Below, piece after piece: positions 11,338-23,704 of a stretch of DNA of 64,000 nt. The notes beneath the pieces are model-generated. The model did not search any database. It worked only from the letters and a program-made list of their open reading frames with translations, and was not told the DNA's origin. Every line of letters begins with the position of its first letter. Within the stretch, counting starts at the first letter, position 1. Origin of the DNA: Diacronema lutheri (Eukaryota > Haptophyta > Pavlovophyceae > Pavlovales > Pavlovaceae); assembly GCA_019448385.1 (NCBI GenBank), contig JAGTXO010000007.1, positions 62,001 to 126,000 on the forward strand, given 5' to 3'. A program made the translations under genes and the position numbers.

Positions 11338-14300
11338 CGCGCGCGCAGGCGCCGTCGCTCATGCTCTCAGACGCCGAGTGGCGCGGCGCGACGGTCACCT
11401 CGCTCGCTGTCATGCGCGCGCCACCGGCCGCGGGCGCGAGCCGCGAGCTCGCCGTCGCCATCATCGCAGGTGCGCACGCCGCGCGCCACGCGCCGCGCGC
11501 GCCGCTCGCGCCCGTCCTCGCCACAACCGGTGCCTGCCGCGCGCCCTTCCGCGCCCGTCCGCGCCGCGCGCCGCGCGCCGCCTCGCGCGCAGGCGACTCG
11601 ACGGGCGCGCTGCGGCCGCTCGCCGTCGGCGCGCGCGCGCGCTTTGCCGCCGCGCCGCCGCGCGCCACGTGCGCCCACGCCGGCGGCGCAGTGTGGGCGG
11701 TGAGCGAAGTGGCGGCTGCAGGCGGGATCGGGCTCGTGGCGACCGGCGGGCAGGATGGCGTCGTCCGCCTCTGGCGGCTGCGTGCGGCGCGCGTGGCGAG
11801 CGAGCTCGAGCTGCTCCCCCTCTCGCGCCTCGCGCTACCCGCGCTGCTCCATGCGCACCTTGACGCGGCCGGCCGGCCGCTCTCGGCCGCGGCCGCGCAC
11901 GCGCTCGACGCGGGCGGGGTGGCCGTCCGATCGATCACGCCGCTCGGAGGCAGCGGCGACTCGGCGACGGCGGTGGGCGTCGCGCTGTGGGGTGGCGACG
12001 TGTGGGAGGTGCCCCTCGTGCCCGCCGTGCCCGCCGTGCCCGCCGTGCCCGCCGTGCCCGGCGTGTCCGGCGCGCCGCCCGCCTCGCCGCCCGCGCCGGC
12101 GCTCGGCGTGCGCGGCGCGCGACTCGTTGCGAGCGCGCACGGCGCGGGCGCGTCGCCGGCCGCGGCCCTCGGCGCGCCGCCCGCCGTCGCCGCGCACCCG
12201 CACGCGCCGCTCGTCGCCACGTCGGGCGCCGACGGCTGCGTGCGGCTGTGGGCGGTGCGCGAGCGCTGCGCGCTGCGCGCTGTCCGGCCGTGCCCGGACA
12301 GCGGCGCGGCGTGCGAGCGCGGGATGAGCGCGCTCGCCTTCTCGGACGACGGGCGCGCGCTGGCGGGCGGCGCGGCCGAGGGCGGCGGGCTGTGCGTGTG
12401 GGAGGGGCGCGCGCTGCTCCTCGTGGCGCGCACGGCCGCGCCCGAGGCGGCGGGCGACGATGACATGTCGCCGCACGGCCCGGCCGCGCATGGCGCCGTC
12501 CTCGCCGTGCGCTGGTGCGGTGCGATCGGCGGTGGCCGCCGCGTCCTCGCAAGCAGCCGCGCGCACACGCTCACCGTGTGGCGGCGTGAGGGCGCGGCGC
12601 TCGTCCGGCTGCGCACGCTCCGCGCCGCCGCCGAGCCGGCGGGGTCGCGCGACGGCCCGGCTGCCGCCGCCGTCACCGCCGGCAGCAGCTTCCTGCGCGG
12701 CGCGCTCGACTGGGCGGCGGACGGGCGCGCGATCCAGGCGGCGAGCGTTGACGGCCGCCGCACGGTTTGGGCCATCGAATGGGCGAACGAGCGGGGCGCA
12801 CGCGCACGCGGACGCGGACGCGCGAGCGCCGCGGGCGAGGGCGGCGGCGCCGACGGCGCGCTGCCGGCGCGCGAGCGCGAGCGCGAGCACGAGCGCGAGG
12901 ACGAGCGCGAGGACGAGCGCGAGGATGAGGATGGCGATGGCGGCCGGTGGGCGACGTGGACGTTGCCCGTTGGCTGGGCAATCGAGCACGCGGCGGCGGG
13001 CGCGCTCGGAGGGCGGCCGCCCGTTGCGCTGTGCCGCTCCACCGACGGCGTGTCGGCCGCCGCCGTGTGCGCGGGCAGTGGCCTCCTCGCGATCCTTCGT
13101 TTCCCCGCGCGGCCGGGGTGCGGCGCGAGTTACCCGCTGCACACGCCGCACGGGCTGCTCGCGGCGCACGGCGCGGGCGCGTGCGTCGCCTTCGCGGACG
13201 GGGGCGCGGCGATCGTCACGACGGACGCGGCGGGCTGTCTGCTCGTCTGGCGGACCCTCGCGCGCGCCGAGGAGGAGGGGGCGGCGGATGGCCGTTGGGC
13301 TGCGCTCATGCCGCGCGCGCGCGCGGACGGCGGCGCGCGCGGTGGCGGCGCGGGCGGCGACGGCGACGGCGACGACGGCGGCGACGGCGGCTGGGTGCGC
13401 GCGACACCGCCCGCGCCGCCGTCCGCGCGGCAGCTGTGGGCATCGCCGTACCTGCCGCCGGGCGTCGACGGCGCGGTTGACTCGGACGGCGACGACGACG
13501 GCGACGACGACGACGATGGTGAGGGTGAGGGTGAGGGCGATGGTGAGGGTGGAGGCGATGGCGAGGCGCGCGCCTCCACCGGCCCGGGCGGGGGGCCAGG
13601 GCCGTGCGGAGGCGTGCACTCGGAGACGCACGCGCAGGGCGACGTCGCCCTCGCCGCGTCGCGCGCGCCGCGGCTCGTGCACGTGTGGGGCTGCACGGCG
13701 GGCGGCATGGACTGCGGCGGGCTGCTGCTGCCGGATGCGCACGTCTGCTACGCCGCGGGCAACCACTGCGTCGCCGTGCGCGCCGCCGACGGCGCACGCG
13801 CGCGCGCCACCTACCGCCCGGCCGCCGCTCGCGCCGCTCGCGCCGTCGCCGCCACCCCCGCCGCCACCGCCGCCGCCGCGCCCGGCGCGTTCGCGCGCAC
13901 GCGGCGGCAGCAGCGGCTCTACTCGGCGCACAGCAGCGCGATCGTCACGATGGCGGCGCACCCGTCCGGTGCGCTCGTCGCCACCGCCGAGCGCGGCCCG
14001 CCCGCGCGCGTGCACGTGTGGGCGGTGGGCGCGCTCGGCGGCGGAGCGGCAGCCGAGCACGCCGCGCCGCTCGCCGTGCTGCGCTGCGATGCGCTCGTGC
14101 GAGTCCGGCTGCTCGCCTTTGATCCGGCGGGCGGCGAGTGGCTCGCCGCCGTCGGCGGCGCGCGCGCCGCGCCGCAGCTGCTGCAGCTGTGGGCGTGGCG
14201 CGCGCTGCCTCCGCGCGACGCGCACAGCGTGGCGTCAGCTGACGGCGGCGGCGGCGTCGACGGCGGCGCGTGGCCGCGCGAGCACGTACAGCCCGTGCAC

Positions 14301-14517
14301 GTCGCGCTCGCCGCGCCCGTCGACGGGCTGCGCGTGCACGCGCTCGCCTTTGCGCCGTCGCGCGCGGAGCCCAACGCGGCCGCGCGCGCGCGCCCCGCCG
14401 CCGGCGGCGCTGCGCGCGCCGCGTTGCCGCCATCGCGGCTGCTCGTCACGGCGGGTGGCGCAGGGCACATCCGCTTCTGGCAGGTAAGCGCGCGGGGATG
14501 GGGGGTGGGGAGAGAGG

Positions 14518-14548
<31 letters not shown>

Positions 14549-17500
14549 CTGGGTCCAGTCCGCGCGTGCGCCGCGTGCCGCTTCCCTCCTCACTCGCCTC
14601 TTCGCCCCCCCCCCCCCCCCCCCCTCATCCCGCCGCCATCCTCACCCGCGTACCCACCCCCCCCCCCCCCCCCCCCCTCATCCCGCCCCTATCCTCACCC
14701 TCGTCCCCCCCCCCCCCCCCCCCCCCCCCCTCATCCCGCCGCCATCCTCACCCGCGTATCAGGTTCGCGCGCACAGCCTCGCCTACGCGGCAGGCGCTGC
14801 GCCCGACGGCGGGGGCGGTGGCGGCGACAATCGGCCAGAGGCGCTCGCGGCGCACGAACGCGGCGAGGCCGCGCGCGGCGGGCCCGCGCTGCCCGCGCTG
14901 CCTGCGCTGCTGTGCGTTGCGTTCGCGCCCGCACAGCCGCGCGCGCCAACGCTCACCGTGTGCGGCTGCGCGGGCGGCGACCTCTTCGCCTGGCGCGGCC
15001 GCGCGCTCGTCAGCGTCGTGCGCGGCGCCCACCGCGGCCCTGTGCGCTCGCTCGTCGTCTGCGCGCCGCGCGCGCGCGCCGCGGCCGCGGGCGTCGGCGC
15101 CGGGCGCGCGGCCGCGGCGGGCGCACTCCTGTGCAGCGGTGGGCGTGACGGCGTTGTCCGCTTTTGGTCGGCGGACGCCCTCGCGCCGACGGGCGCGAGC
15201 GTGCGCGTCGGCGAGGTACTCGCGGCTATGCTCGATGCCGGCGGCCGGCCTCTCCTCGGCGCGAGCATTCGGCCGCCATCAATTGCGCGGCTCCACGCGC
15301 CGCCGCTGCCGGACGACGACGACGACGGCGGCGGCGGCGCGGCCAGCCACGTGCTGCTCGTGCTCGACGAGCCTGGCGCCCTTGTGCTCCTCCCCCTCGA
15401 CAGCAGCGAGCAGCCTTCGCTCGTCGCGCGCGCGCTGCCGCGCGCCGAGCCCCGAGCAGCCGCGCCCGGCGCGCGCGCGTCGCGCGCGCTCTGCACCGAC
15501 GCGCACGGCGACTGTGTCGTCGTGGGCGGGAGTGGTGGCTGCCGCGAGCTGCTGCTGCTCGACACGCGACGGCGCGTCGTGCTCGCCAGCGTCTGCCTCC
15601 CCTCCGCGCCGCGCTGCGCGGCCATCGGCGCCGCCGCGCGCCTGCGCAGCCGCGCCGCCAATGGGCGCGCAGCGCGGCGCGGCGGGCGGGCAGTGCTTGC
15701 CGTCGGCTGCGCGGACGGCAGCGTCTCGGTGCTCCTCCTCCCGTCGCTTCACATCGTCGCGACGCTCTCGTCCGGCTGGCTTGCGCGGCGTGGCGCGGCG
15801 CGCGCCGCCGACCCGCCCCTGCCGCTCGTCACGGCCCTCGCGTGGGCGCCCCCTCTGCACGGCGCGCCGCGCCTTGCCGCGGGCCTGGCGGACGGCGGGC
15901 TGCTGCTCCTTGGGCCAGCGGCGAGCGGCTCGCTCGCGCGCCTCGCGCCCGCCGACGACGCCGGCGCCGACGGCGAGGGCGGGGCGGCGGGCGTGTGCGC
16001 GCATTGGCTCGTCGTGCGGTGCGCGGAGGCGCGGGCCGACGGCGCGCGGCCGAGCGGCGCGGCCGGCGGCGCGGCTGGCGGCGCGGCCGGCGGGGTTGCC
16101 ATCGTCTCGCTCGACTGGGCGTGGGGTGGCGACGCGGTGCGCGCGACGCGCGAAGACGGCGCGTCGGCCGCGTGGCGCGTCGCCGACGATGGCGCCGCGC
16201 TGCTCGTGCGCAGCTGGGCGCAGCTGCGGCAGGGCGGCAACGATGGCGGCACGCGCGCGCCCACCAATGGCGGCGGCGGCGACTTTTGGCAGAGCAAGAC
16301 GGCGAGCGGCGGCGGCGGCGACTTTTGGCAGAGCAAGACTACGAGCGCAGCGGCCGGTGCGGAGCGCCCGCGGCCACACGATGGCGGCGTCGAGACGCTG
16401 CTGCTCGTCGACGACGGCACGCTCGCCTTCTCGTGCGCCGCCGCATCGGAGGGCGTGCTGCTGCAGCACGACGCGCAGCCGCCGCTGCCGCGCGGCGCGC
16501 GCGCGCGAGAGCGCGCCGACGCGTGCGCCGCGCCCGAGCTCGCGCACGCGCCGGGCCCGGCGCACGGGACGCTCGTGCGCGCGCCCACCTGCTGGGCGCC
16601 GGGGCTAGGGGCGGGAGCGGAGCCCGAGTTGGCGGGTAAAGGCGCCGGGCTCGAGGGCTGGCGGCGCGCGGCGCGCGGCGCAAGCGATGGCGGCGGTGAG
16701 CGTGCACCGTCCGCCTCGCCGCTGCCGCCTGGCATCGCACTGCGCCTGCGCCGTGCGCTCGGCTGCGCGGCGCACGTCGGCGGCGCGCGCGCGGGCGGCG
16801 GCGCGTCAATCGTCTGGAGCGCGGGCGCGGTTGGCGTTGTGCTCGCGCCGCCCGCCGCGCGCTCGGCGGCCGAGGCGGTCGCGATGCGCGCTGCGGCCGA
16901 GCCCGCGCCAACCGACCAGCGCTTCTACTGCGGGCACACCGCGCCCATCTCGGCGCTGTGCGCGCACGCCGACGGGCTGCACGTTGCGACCGGCGACGAG
17001 CGCGGCTGCGTGCACGTCTGGCGTCTCGACGCGCTCGTCGCCGTCGCCGTGCTCGCGCCACGGGAGGCGCTCGACGGCGGGCGCAGCGCGCGCGCGCACG
17101 CCGACGCGCGCGTCTTTGCGCTGCAATTTTGCGACGTCGGCGCGGCTGGCGCGGGCTCGTGGGACTTCCTCGGCGTCGCAGACGCGCTCGACGCGAGCGG
17201 CGGGGGCGCTGACGACGGCAGCTGCGCGCTGCAGCTCTGGGACTGGCGCCGCGCCGCGCCGCTCGCGGGCGCGTGCGCGCGCATCGGCGGCGGGCGCGCG
17301 CTGCCCACCGTCGCCGCGTGGGACTGCGCCGACGGCCGAAGCGCGATCACGTGCGCACCGGCGGGCGCTGGCGCGGACGGCGACGACGATGTTGCCGACG
17401 GCGAGGGCGGCGATGCGGCGCGGCGCGCGCGCGGCGAGCTCGTCTTCTGGGCGGTCGACACGGCGGGCGACAGCGCGTTGCGCGCCGCCTCGTGCCACGC

Positions 17501-19334
17501 CCACACGGTGAGCAGTACGCCCGCCGCGCGCCCGCCGCGCGCGCCCGCCGCGCGCGCCCGCCGCGCGGTGGAGTAAGGCCGTGCGCCGCTCACGCGCGCG
17601 CCCGCCGCTTGTGCCCGCGCGCGCGGCAGGCGACCGCGGCCGCGTTCGCGACGGCCGGCATCGCCGCGACCGTCACCGCGGGCGGCACGCTGCACCTCTG
17701 GCGCGCGCCCGCCGCCGCGCGCGCCGGCGAGCGCGCGCGCGGCGCGCAGCTGCTCGCCTCGACGCGCGCGCACGGCGGTCCGCTCTGCGCGCTCGCCGCG
17801 ATGCCGGCCGCGGGTGTGGGCCTCGCGCCGGCAGGCCGCACGGCCGACGCCGAGCGCGCGCGCGCGCTGCTCGACGCCGGCGCCCCGCCGCCCCCGCCAG
17901 CCGCGCGCCACGCGGCCGCGTCGGTTACGCAGAGCCAACGTTTCGCGCTGGCGCTCGGCAGCTGCAGTGGCAGCCTGCTGCTCTACGAGGGCGAAGTAAC
18001 GGGCGGTGGCGCCGCGCGGCTGCAGCTCACGGCCGCCATCGACATCGCCGCCGCCGCCGTGCTTCTCATCGACGCGCAAGGGCGGCCGCTCGGCGGCGCG
18101 CGCTCGACGGCGGGCGCTGCCGCGCTGCTCACGGTGCGCGCGCACCGCGGCGGCGGCTACGTGGTGAGCAGCGGCTGCGGCGAGCTCGTCGAGGTGCAGC
18201 TGCCGCACGTGCGCGCGCCCGACGCGGACGAGCTCGACAAAGGCCGCTCCAACGCACTCGCGCCGCGCGCCGGCGCGCACGCGCGGGGCGCGCCACGCGC
18301 CGTGCCGGCGCCGCTGCTGCGCGTGCTCGTGCACGGTACGGGAGGCGCGCCGACGCACGCGCCGCTCGTCCGCCCGTCCGCCCTCGCCGCGCACGCGCCC
18401 ACGCGCCTCCTCGCGCTCGCCGGTGCGGACGGTTGCCTACGCCTTTGGTCGGCCGCCGGCTGGCGCGCGCCGCTCAGCACCGCGACCGTCGGCACGGACG
18501 CGCGCGGCGCGTGCGCGGCGCTTGCCTTCTCGCCACGCGGCGAGTGGCTCGCCCTCGGGCTGCGCTCGGGCGCCATCGCTGTACTCGCCGCGCCTGAGCT
18601 GCGCGAATTATTCCGGTGCGCACGCATCCGGCACGCACGGCGCGGCGCGCGCGCCGAGCGCGCGCGCGCGCGCGCGCGCGCAGCTGGCTCACGCCGCGCC
18701 TCGCCGCGCCATGCGCGCCCGTCGCAGCGCCGACGTCGCGCCCGCGCGCGTCGCCCTCTCGGCGCTCGCATGGTCGCCGGACGGGCGGACGATCGCCGCG
18801 GGCGACGAGCAGGGCGCGCTCCGGCTGGTCGGCGTGCGCGGGTACGACGGCGCGCCGGTCTCGTCGCGGGAGGCGAGCGCGCGGCACGCATCCGCCGTCC
18901 TCACCATTGACTGGTCCGCGGACGGCATGCTCATGCGCACAAACTGCGCCGCGCGCGAGCTGCGCTTTTGGGATGCGGCGAGCGGCGAGCCCGTCGCGCC
19001 TGCGCGCGCGCGCGGCGTGGCGTGGGCAACGTGCAGCTGCGCGCTCTCGGCAGAGACTATTGGTGCCGCCGACCGCGCCGACGGCGACTCACGGCCGACG
19101 TGCGCCGCGCGAACGACCGGCGAGCGCGACAGTGGCGGCGGCGCGCCGCTGCTGCTCGTCGGCGACGACCTTGGCGCGCTCTCGCTGTACGCGCACCCGG
19201 CGGATGCGCCCGGTGCCGAGCGGCGTCGCGTGAACGCCCACGGTGGCCCCATCTGCGCCGTCGCCGTCACCGGCGGCAGCGCCGTCGCGTCACTCGGCGC
19301 GCGCGACGGCGCGGTGCTCGTCTGGGCGGCGTGA
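10434..19334 (+). CDS. Giant EML-like multi-WD40 protein, three tandem modules
   Basis: A 2754-residue protein in five exons: 10434-11469, 11593-14483, 14763-17507, 17630-18615, 18728-19334. All phases agree. It is built of many WD40 blades (for example VRLWRLR, VRLWAVR, IRFWQ, VRFWSAD, VHVWRLD, LHLWRAP and the terminal VLVWAA). Three times a hydrophobic strand with CYAAG or a similar core is followed by a (Q)RFY/LY-x-GH/AH segment that opens a new blade set, near residues 70, 1060 and 2025. This resembles the tandem HELP-WD units of EMAP-like proteins EML5/6, which bind microtubules. Linkers are Ala/Asp/Glu-rich, and one carries a DFWQSKT duplication (16280-16340). Assignment to EML rather than another axonemal WD protein rests on that modular order only. 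Confidence 0.75.
14484..14762 (+). repeat. Intron with long G tract, three C tracts and a ~30-bp repeat
   Basis: This intron of the WD40 gene (GTAAGC donor, TATCAG acceptor) contains 28 consecutive G (14521-14548), then C tracts of about 20, 21 and 26 nt (14605-14624, 14657-14677, 14705-14730). Each C tract is followed by a near-identical segment starting CATCCCGCC. The G and C tracts could pair within the transcript. Confidence 0.85.
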
Positions 19335-19433
19335 AAATGAGCCAACCGAGTAGTCTCCGTCGGGGAAACTTCACAGACTTTTCCGGCAGAACCCTGCTGG
19401 GGGCGCCGGGGGCGAGGTGCGGGCGGGGCGGCG

Positions 19434-20648
19434 ATGCCCATGCACTTGGACTCGCCGCCGCCCGACTCGCGCCGCTCGTCGGCGGGTGGGTCGCACTCCG
19501 CGCGCACGCGCGCACTGCCTTTCGCCAATGCGAGCCGCGTGCGCACGATGCCGCAGATACCGGCGGCAGGCGACGTGTCGCCGTCGCCCGGCTCGCCCTT
19601 GTCGCACGCGGCGACGACGCGCGCGCACACGCCGCACGACGTGATGATCTCGGCGTCGCTCTCTGCACGCCAGCCGCGCATCTCTGCCGGCGCGAGCCCG
19701 CTCAGCACGAGCACGCCGCGCGCCGTCGGCTGGGTGATCGGCACGGACACGGAGGCCAAGAAGCACCTGCCGATGGGCGCACGGCACCAGCGCCACTCGC
19801 TGCTGCTGCCCGCCGACATGGACGAAGAGCACGTGCCCGAGCGACCCGCCATCGTCCCGCCGCTCAGCTCCGCTTCGCACGCGCTCGCTTCCGCCGCCGC
19901 GGAGGACCAGGGCGAGGAGGCGGGCGATCACAACGACAACCGCGAGGAGGGCGATGAGCGCGACGAGGAGGAGGCGGGCGAGACGGCGGGCGAGGCGGCG
20001 GACAGTATGGGAAGCAACGACGCCGCGGGCGAAGAGGCGGACGACGCGCCAACCAATGAGGCGCACGTGCTCGCGGAGGATGCCAACGCGACGCCCGCGC
20101 TCGCCCCCGCCCCGCCATCCGTCACCGAAGAGGACGAGGGCGGCTACTATGACGACGATCCAGGCCCCGGGCCGCACGGCGCGACGCCGCAGCCGCCGGC
20201 CCCGCCGCCGCTGCCGCCGCCGCATGCCACAGCCGCCGCCAACGCGAGGCGCTCATCGACGTGCGCGCAGCCCACGTCCGCGCGTTCGGTGCCGGCAGCG
20301 CGCACGTCGCCGCGATCGCCCAGCGCGAAACCTGTACCCCTGCTCGAAGGCCTCTCCGCGCGCCGCTCGGATATGTTCCCGCTCGACGGGCTGCCGTACC
20401 ACGGGCGGCCGTCGTCGAGCCGTCCGGGCAACGTGCCCGCACTCGCGCTCTCGGACACACCTGCGCAGCCGGCGGGCGGGCCGGCCGACCCGCGGCTGCC
20501 CGGCGTTTTGCCCGACGGCTCGCTGCAGTCGCCGGTGCTCACGGGCCTCACGCTCGTCGAGCTGTGCGAGTACAAGCAGAAGGGCTTCTTCTCCGATGCC
20601 GAGTTCGAGCTGATCAAGAGCCAGCTGTTCAAGGCGATTGGAAGCTGA
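19434..20648 (+). CDS. Uncharacterised protein with C-terminal SHOCT-like motif
   Basis: A 404-residue, intronless, mostly disordered protein. It is rich in Pro, Ser and acidic residues, with an acidic block (EEGDERDEEEAGE) near residue 170 and a Pro-rich stretch near 245. The last ~30 residues (LVELCEYKQKGFFSDAEFEL then IKSQLF) match the SHOCT pattern, a short C-terminal oligomerisation motif best known from bacterial proteins. A segment around residues 85-115 (GWVIGTDTEAKKHLP) is the other ordered-looking part. The gene follows the WD40 gene tail-to-head by about 100 bp. The ATG at 19434 is the first in this frame that gives the full protein. Function unknown. Confidence 0.6.
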   Translation: MPMHLDSPPPDSRRSSAGGSHSARTRALPFANASRVRTMPQIPAAGDVSPSPGSPLSHAATTRAHTPHDVMISASLSARQPRISAGASPLSTSTPRAVGWVIGTDTEAKKHLPMGARHQRHSLLLPADMDEEHVPERPAIVPPLSSASHALASAAAEDQGEEAGDHNDNREEGDERDEEEAGETAGEAADSMGSNDAAGEEADDAPTNEAHVLAEDANATPALAPAPPSVTEEDEGGYYDDDPGPGPHGATPQPPAPPPLPPPHATAAANARRSSTCAQPTSARSVPAARTSPRSPSAKPVPLLEGLSARRSDMFPLDGLPYHGRPSSSRPGNVPALALSDTPAQPAGGPADPRLPGVLPDGSLQSPVLTGLTLVELCEYKQKGFFSDAEFELIKSQLFKAIGS

Positions 20649-20836
20649 GATGAACTTGATTGTCACCCTTTTTCAGTGTCCGCGCCGCCCTCTCTGCCCT
20701 CTTTCTGCCCTCTTTCTGGCGTGATCCTTGGGCGTGCTGGCGGCCAGCGCCGGTCGTGGACTCACCAGCGGCCATCTCGCGCGAGGGCGTGTTCTGGCCC
20801 CAGGTTCAGAGTGCGACAGTCGCGGCGAGTCAGCAG

Positions 20837-23120
20837 TCAGCACACGACGCCGTTGGAGGTGGCGTGCTCCTTGGTGCGCGTCTTGCTCCGCGCGTGCATG
20901 TGCGCGTACCCGTCGCCGACGAGCAGCAAGAAGCCGATCGCCTTCTCGAGCGAGGCGACCAGGTCGCCCGCGAGCTGGCGCGTGAGCGACGACTTGACGA
21001 CAATCCGCAGCATCGTGCGCTCGGCAGGCGCGTCGGTGAAGAGCGGCTGCAGCTCGCCCGACTCCGGGTGGTGGAAGCTCATCTTGTACCCGGACACGTA
21101 CCAGTGCGACTCTGCGAGCACGTGCTGCAGGTCGATGCAGTCGAAGGGCAGCTCGAGCTCGGGGTTGAGGCACGCGGCCACGACGGGTAGGCAGTCGCTG
21201 TGCCAACTCGCGCCCGGCGCGCCCGCGCGGCAGCCCGCCTCGCCCACCGCGTCGAGCAGCGTGAAGATGGGCGTGCTGCCGTTGCCGTCCAACCCCTCGT
21301 CGCCCCGCCTGCCGTTGAGCACGCGCTGCTCGCCGTTGGCGCCACCATTCGTGCCGTGCGGTAGCCGGAGCGCAGCAAGCGACGTACGCAAAAAGTGCGC
21401 AGTCGAGAGCATGTTGTCCGTCAGCCGCGAGTAGCCTGTCGTTGCCGCCACGCAGTCGGCCGGTGGCGGCGGCGGCGGTGAGCGGGACGCGAGGCGTGCG
21501 CGCGCGCGCGCGGATGGGCGACCACGGCGTGCGCGCGCGCGCGACGCGCGTGTCGCCGCCCACCGTCGCGCCCAAGGCGTAGGAATTTGTACAGCTGCAC
21601 GTACACCCCGGAGGCGGGCCTCGAGAAGTTGAGCGTGAAGCTCTCCGCCTTGCCGCCCAAGTAGGCCACGTCGACTGCGACGTGCTCCGACAAATCCTCG
21701 CGCTCGCGCCACACGACCCAGCCCTGCGCGCGCGCGCGCGTGCGCGCGCGCGCGTGCGTGCCGCCGCGTGTCGGCGCGTGTCGCCGCGCGCGCGGCGCCG
21801 CGCGTCGGCGCCGGCGTGTGCGCGAGCGCGAGCGCGTGCCGTGCCGCAGACGCTCTCGCCAAACTTGTGGCCGCTCGCCGAGATGGAGAGGACCGCGGGC
21901 ACGCGAAAGTCCCACGGCGTGGACGACGGTCGAAACGGCGCGACGAAGCCACCGGAGGCGGCGTCGACGTGGATGCCGATCTGCCAGCCGGTGCGCGCGT
22001 TGAGCGCGCGCAGCTCATCGCTGATCGCACGCACGGGGTCGTACTGCCCTCCATAATGATTGCCGAGTACAGCGATCACACCAATAGTCCTCTCGTTGCA
22101 CGCCGCCGCGATCTGCTTGGCGTCGACGGCGAAGGTGCGCACGGATGGCGCAACAAAGTTGGGCTCGACGTCCATGTACCGGAAGAACTTCTCCCAGCAC
22201 GCCTGAAAGCACGTCGAGATGACGAGGTTTGGGTAGACGCCGCGCACCTGTGCGACACTCTGCCCCGTCGTGCGCGCGTACCAGCTGCGCCAGCGCAACT
22301 TGAGCGCGAGCGCGGCGAGGAGGCACGCCTCGGTCGAGCCGACGGTGCCTGGGCGCCATGCGACGGGGAAGAGGCGACGCAAGAGGCGGACGGATGCGCG
22401 CGCCGAGGCGTGGACGCGGTCGGGGCGGCGCGTCGGCGCGCCGCGCAGGCGACGCGCCTGCTTGCGCGCGCGCGGGAGCGGCGGCTCGCACCTGCGCCCG
22501 GGTAGCAGCCGTACTGCTCGAAGGAGGCGGGCCGCGGGCAATGCCACAGGTCAGCGATCATGTTGAGCGTGTCGTTGTGCAGCCTGAACGATCCGGCATA
22601 TATGGTCTGGTCGGCGATGTTGACGTGCATCCCGAGCTTTGCAACCGCCACCTCCTCCTGCGGCGCGGATCAGGCGGTGCGACCGTCGTAATGAGGCACG
22701 ACGCGCAGCGCGCGGCGGCGCGCACGGCGCGCACGACGTTCGAGAACGCGCGCGGGCCAGCAAAGCCCTCCGTCGGCGCGCACGCGCACGCACGGGCTCA
22801 AACGTGACGTTCACGTAGGAAGAGGTGTTCAGCATCGGGTTGAAGTCGCCGAGCGGGTACTCCTTGACGCGCTCCTGCGCGTACGCGGCGGGCAGCCCGT
22901 CGTGCGGGAACCACGGCGGGATTGGCTGCGTCGCGTGGCTCGACGCGAAGAACGGCAGCTCGCCCGCGACCTCCTTTTGCTTCGTCTCCGTCTCGCCGAG
23001 GAAAGCCTGGACCGCCGGGCGATCGTTCCAGTCGGCGTACCGCGATGTGTCGCGCGCGCGCTTGAAAGGCGGGTGCGCGGGCATCTCCTTGCTCTCGCTC
23101 CGCGGCGGGCCGCCCTGCAT
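20837..23120 (-). CDS. GAD: Glutamate decarboxylase (PLP-dependent group II)
   Basis: A 582-residue enzyme predicted to convert glutamate to GABA and CO2. Five exons: 23120-22794, 22657-22492, 22348-21852, 21723-21564, 21435-20837; phases fit and total 583 codons. The order follows plant/bacterial GAD: LPAAYAQERVKEYPL, the substrate-region MLNTSSYVNVTFEPE, GTVGSTEACLLA, ACWEKFFRYMDVE, the PLP pocket HVDAASGGFVAPF, SGHKFGES with the Schiff-base Lys, YLGGKAESFTLNFS and FLRLGRDGYSRL. The C-terminal domain carries WYVSGYKMSFHHPE. Introns show GTGCG, GTCTG and GTGGG donors with CAG acceptors. No calmodulin-binding tail is evident. Substrate choice within the group II family is inferred from overall GAD-like order. 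Confidence 0.92.
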
Positions 23121-23233
23121 CTCCGTGCTCTCCTGCTCGCCGAGGCGGCGGGCGGCTCATCCAAAGTGATGCAACCGTCTACTCAAAAGGGTATGTTTCG
23201 ACGTATTGTGGGGGAGGCGCGCGACTACCGGCC

Positions 23234-23663
23234 TCACACGCGAGCGGCGACGGCCGACTTGCCCGAGCCGCCCCAAAAGGCGCTGAACGGGAAGGCACGG
23301 CCGGCGACCGGTGGGCTCTGGCTCTCGACGTCGGCGCGCGCCGCGCGGCCCGCGCCCGCTGCGAGCGCGGCCGGCGGCGCGGCGGGTGGGCTCTCCAGCT
23401 CCTTGCCCGGCGAAAGCGTCGGGTCCGCCTGTCCGGCCTCCGGCGCCTCGAGCTCCGAAGGGTCGACGCCGCACAGGCGCAGCCGGACGGGCGGCCAGCG
23501 CACGAGCGCCGAGAAGATCGCGCACTCGATGCAGATGACGAAACCGTACACGTACGAGTAGACGACCACGTCGAACTTGTTGCCGAAGGAGAGCGCGATG
23601 AGCGCGAGCGTGAGCGCGAGATTTTGCACGCCCGTCTCGATGCAGAGCGTGATCCTGCGGGAT

Positions 23664-23704
<41 letters not shown>

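Noticed and set aside
10718-14225. Large minus-strand open frames opposite the WD40 gene
   Set aside because: No domain signature, while the plus strand carries repeated WD40 blades with matching splice phases.
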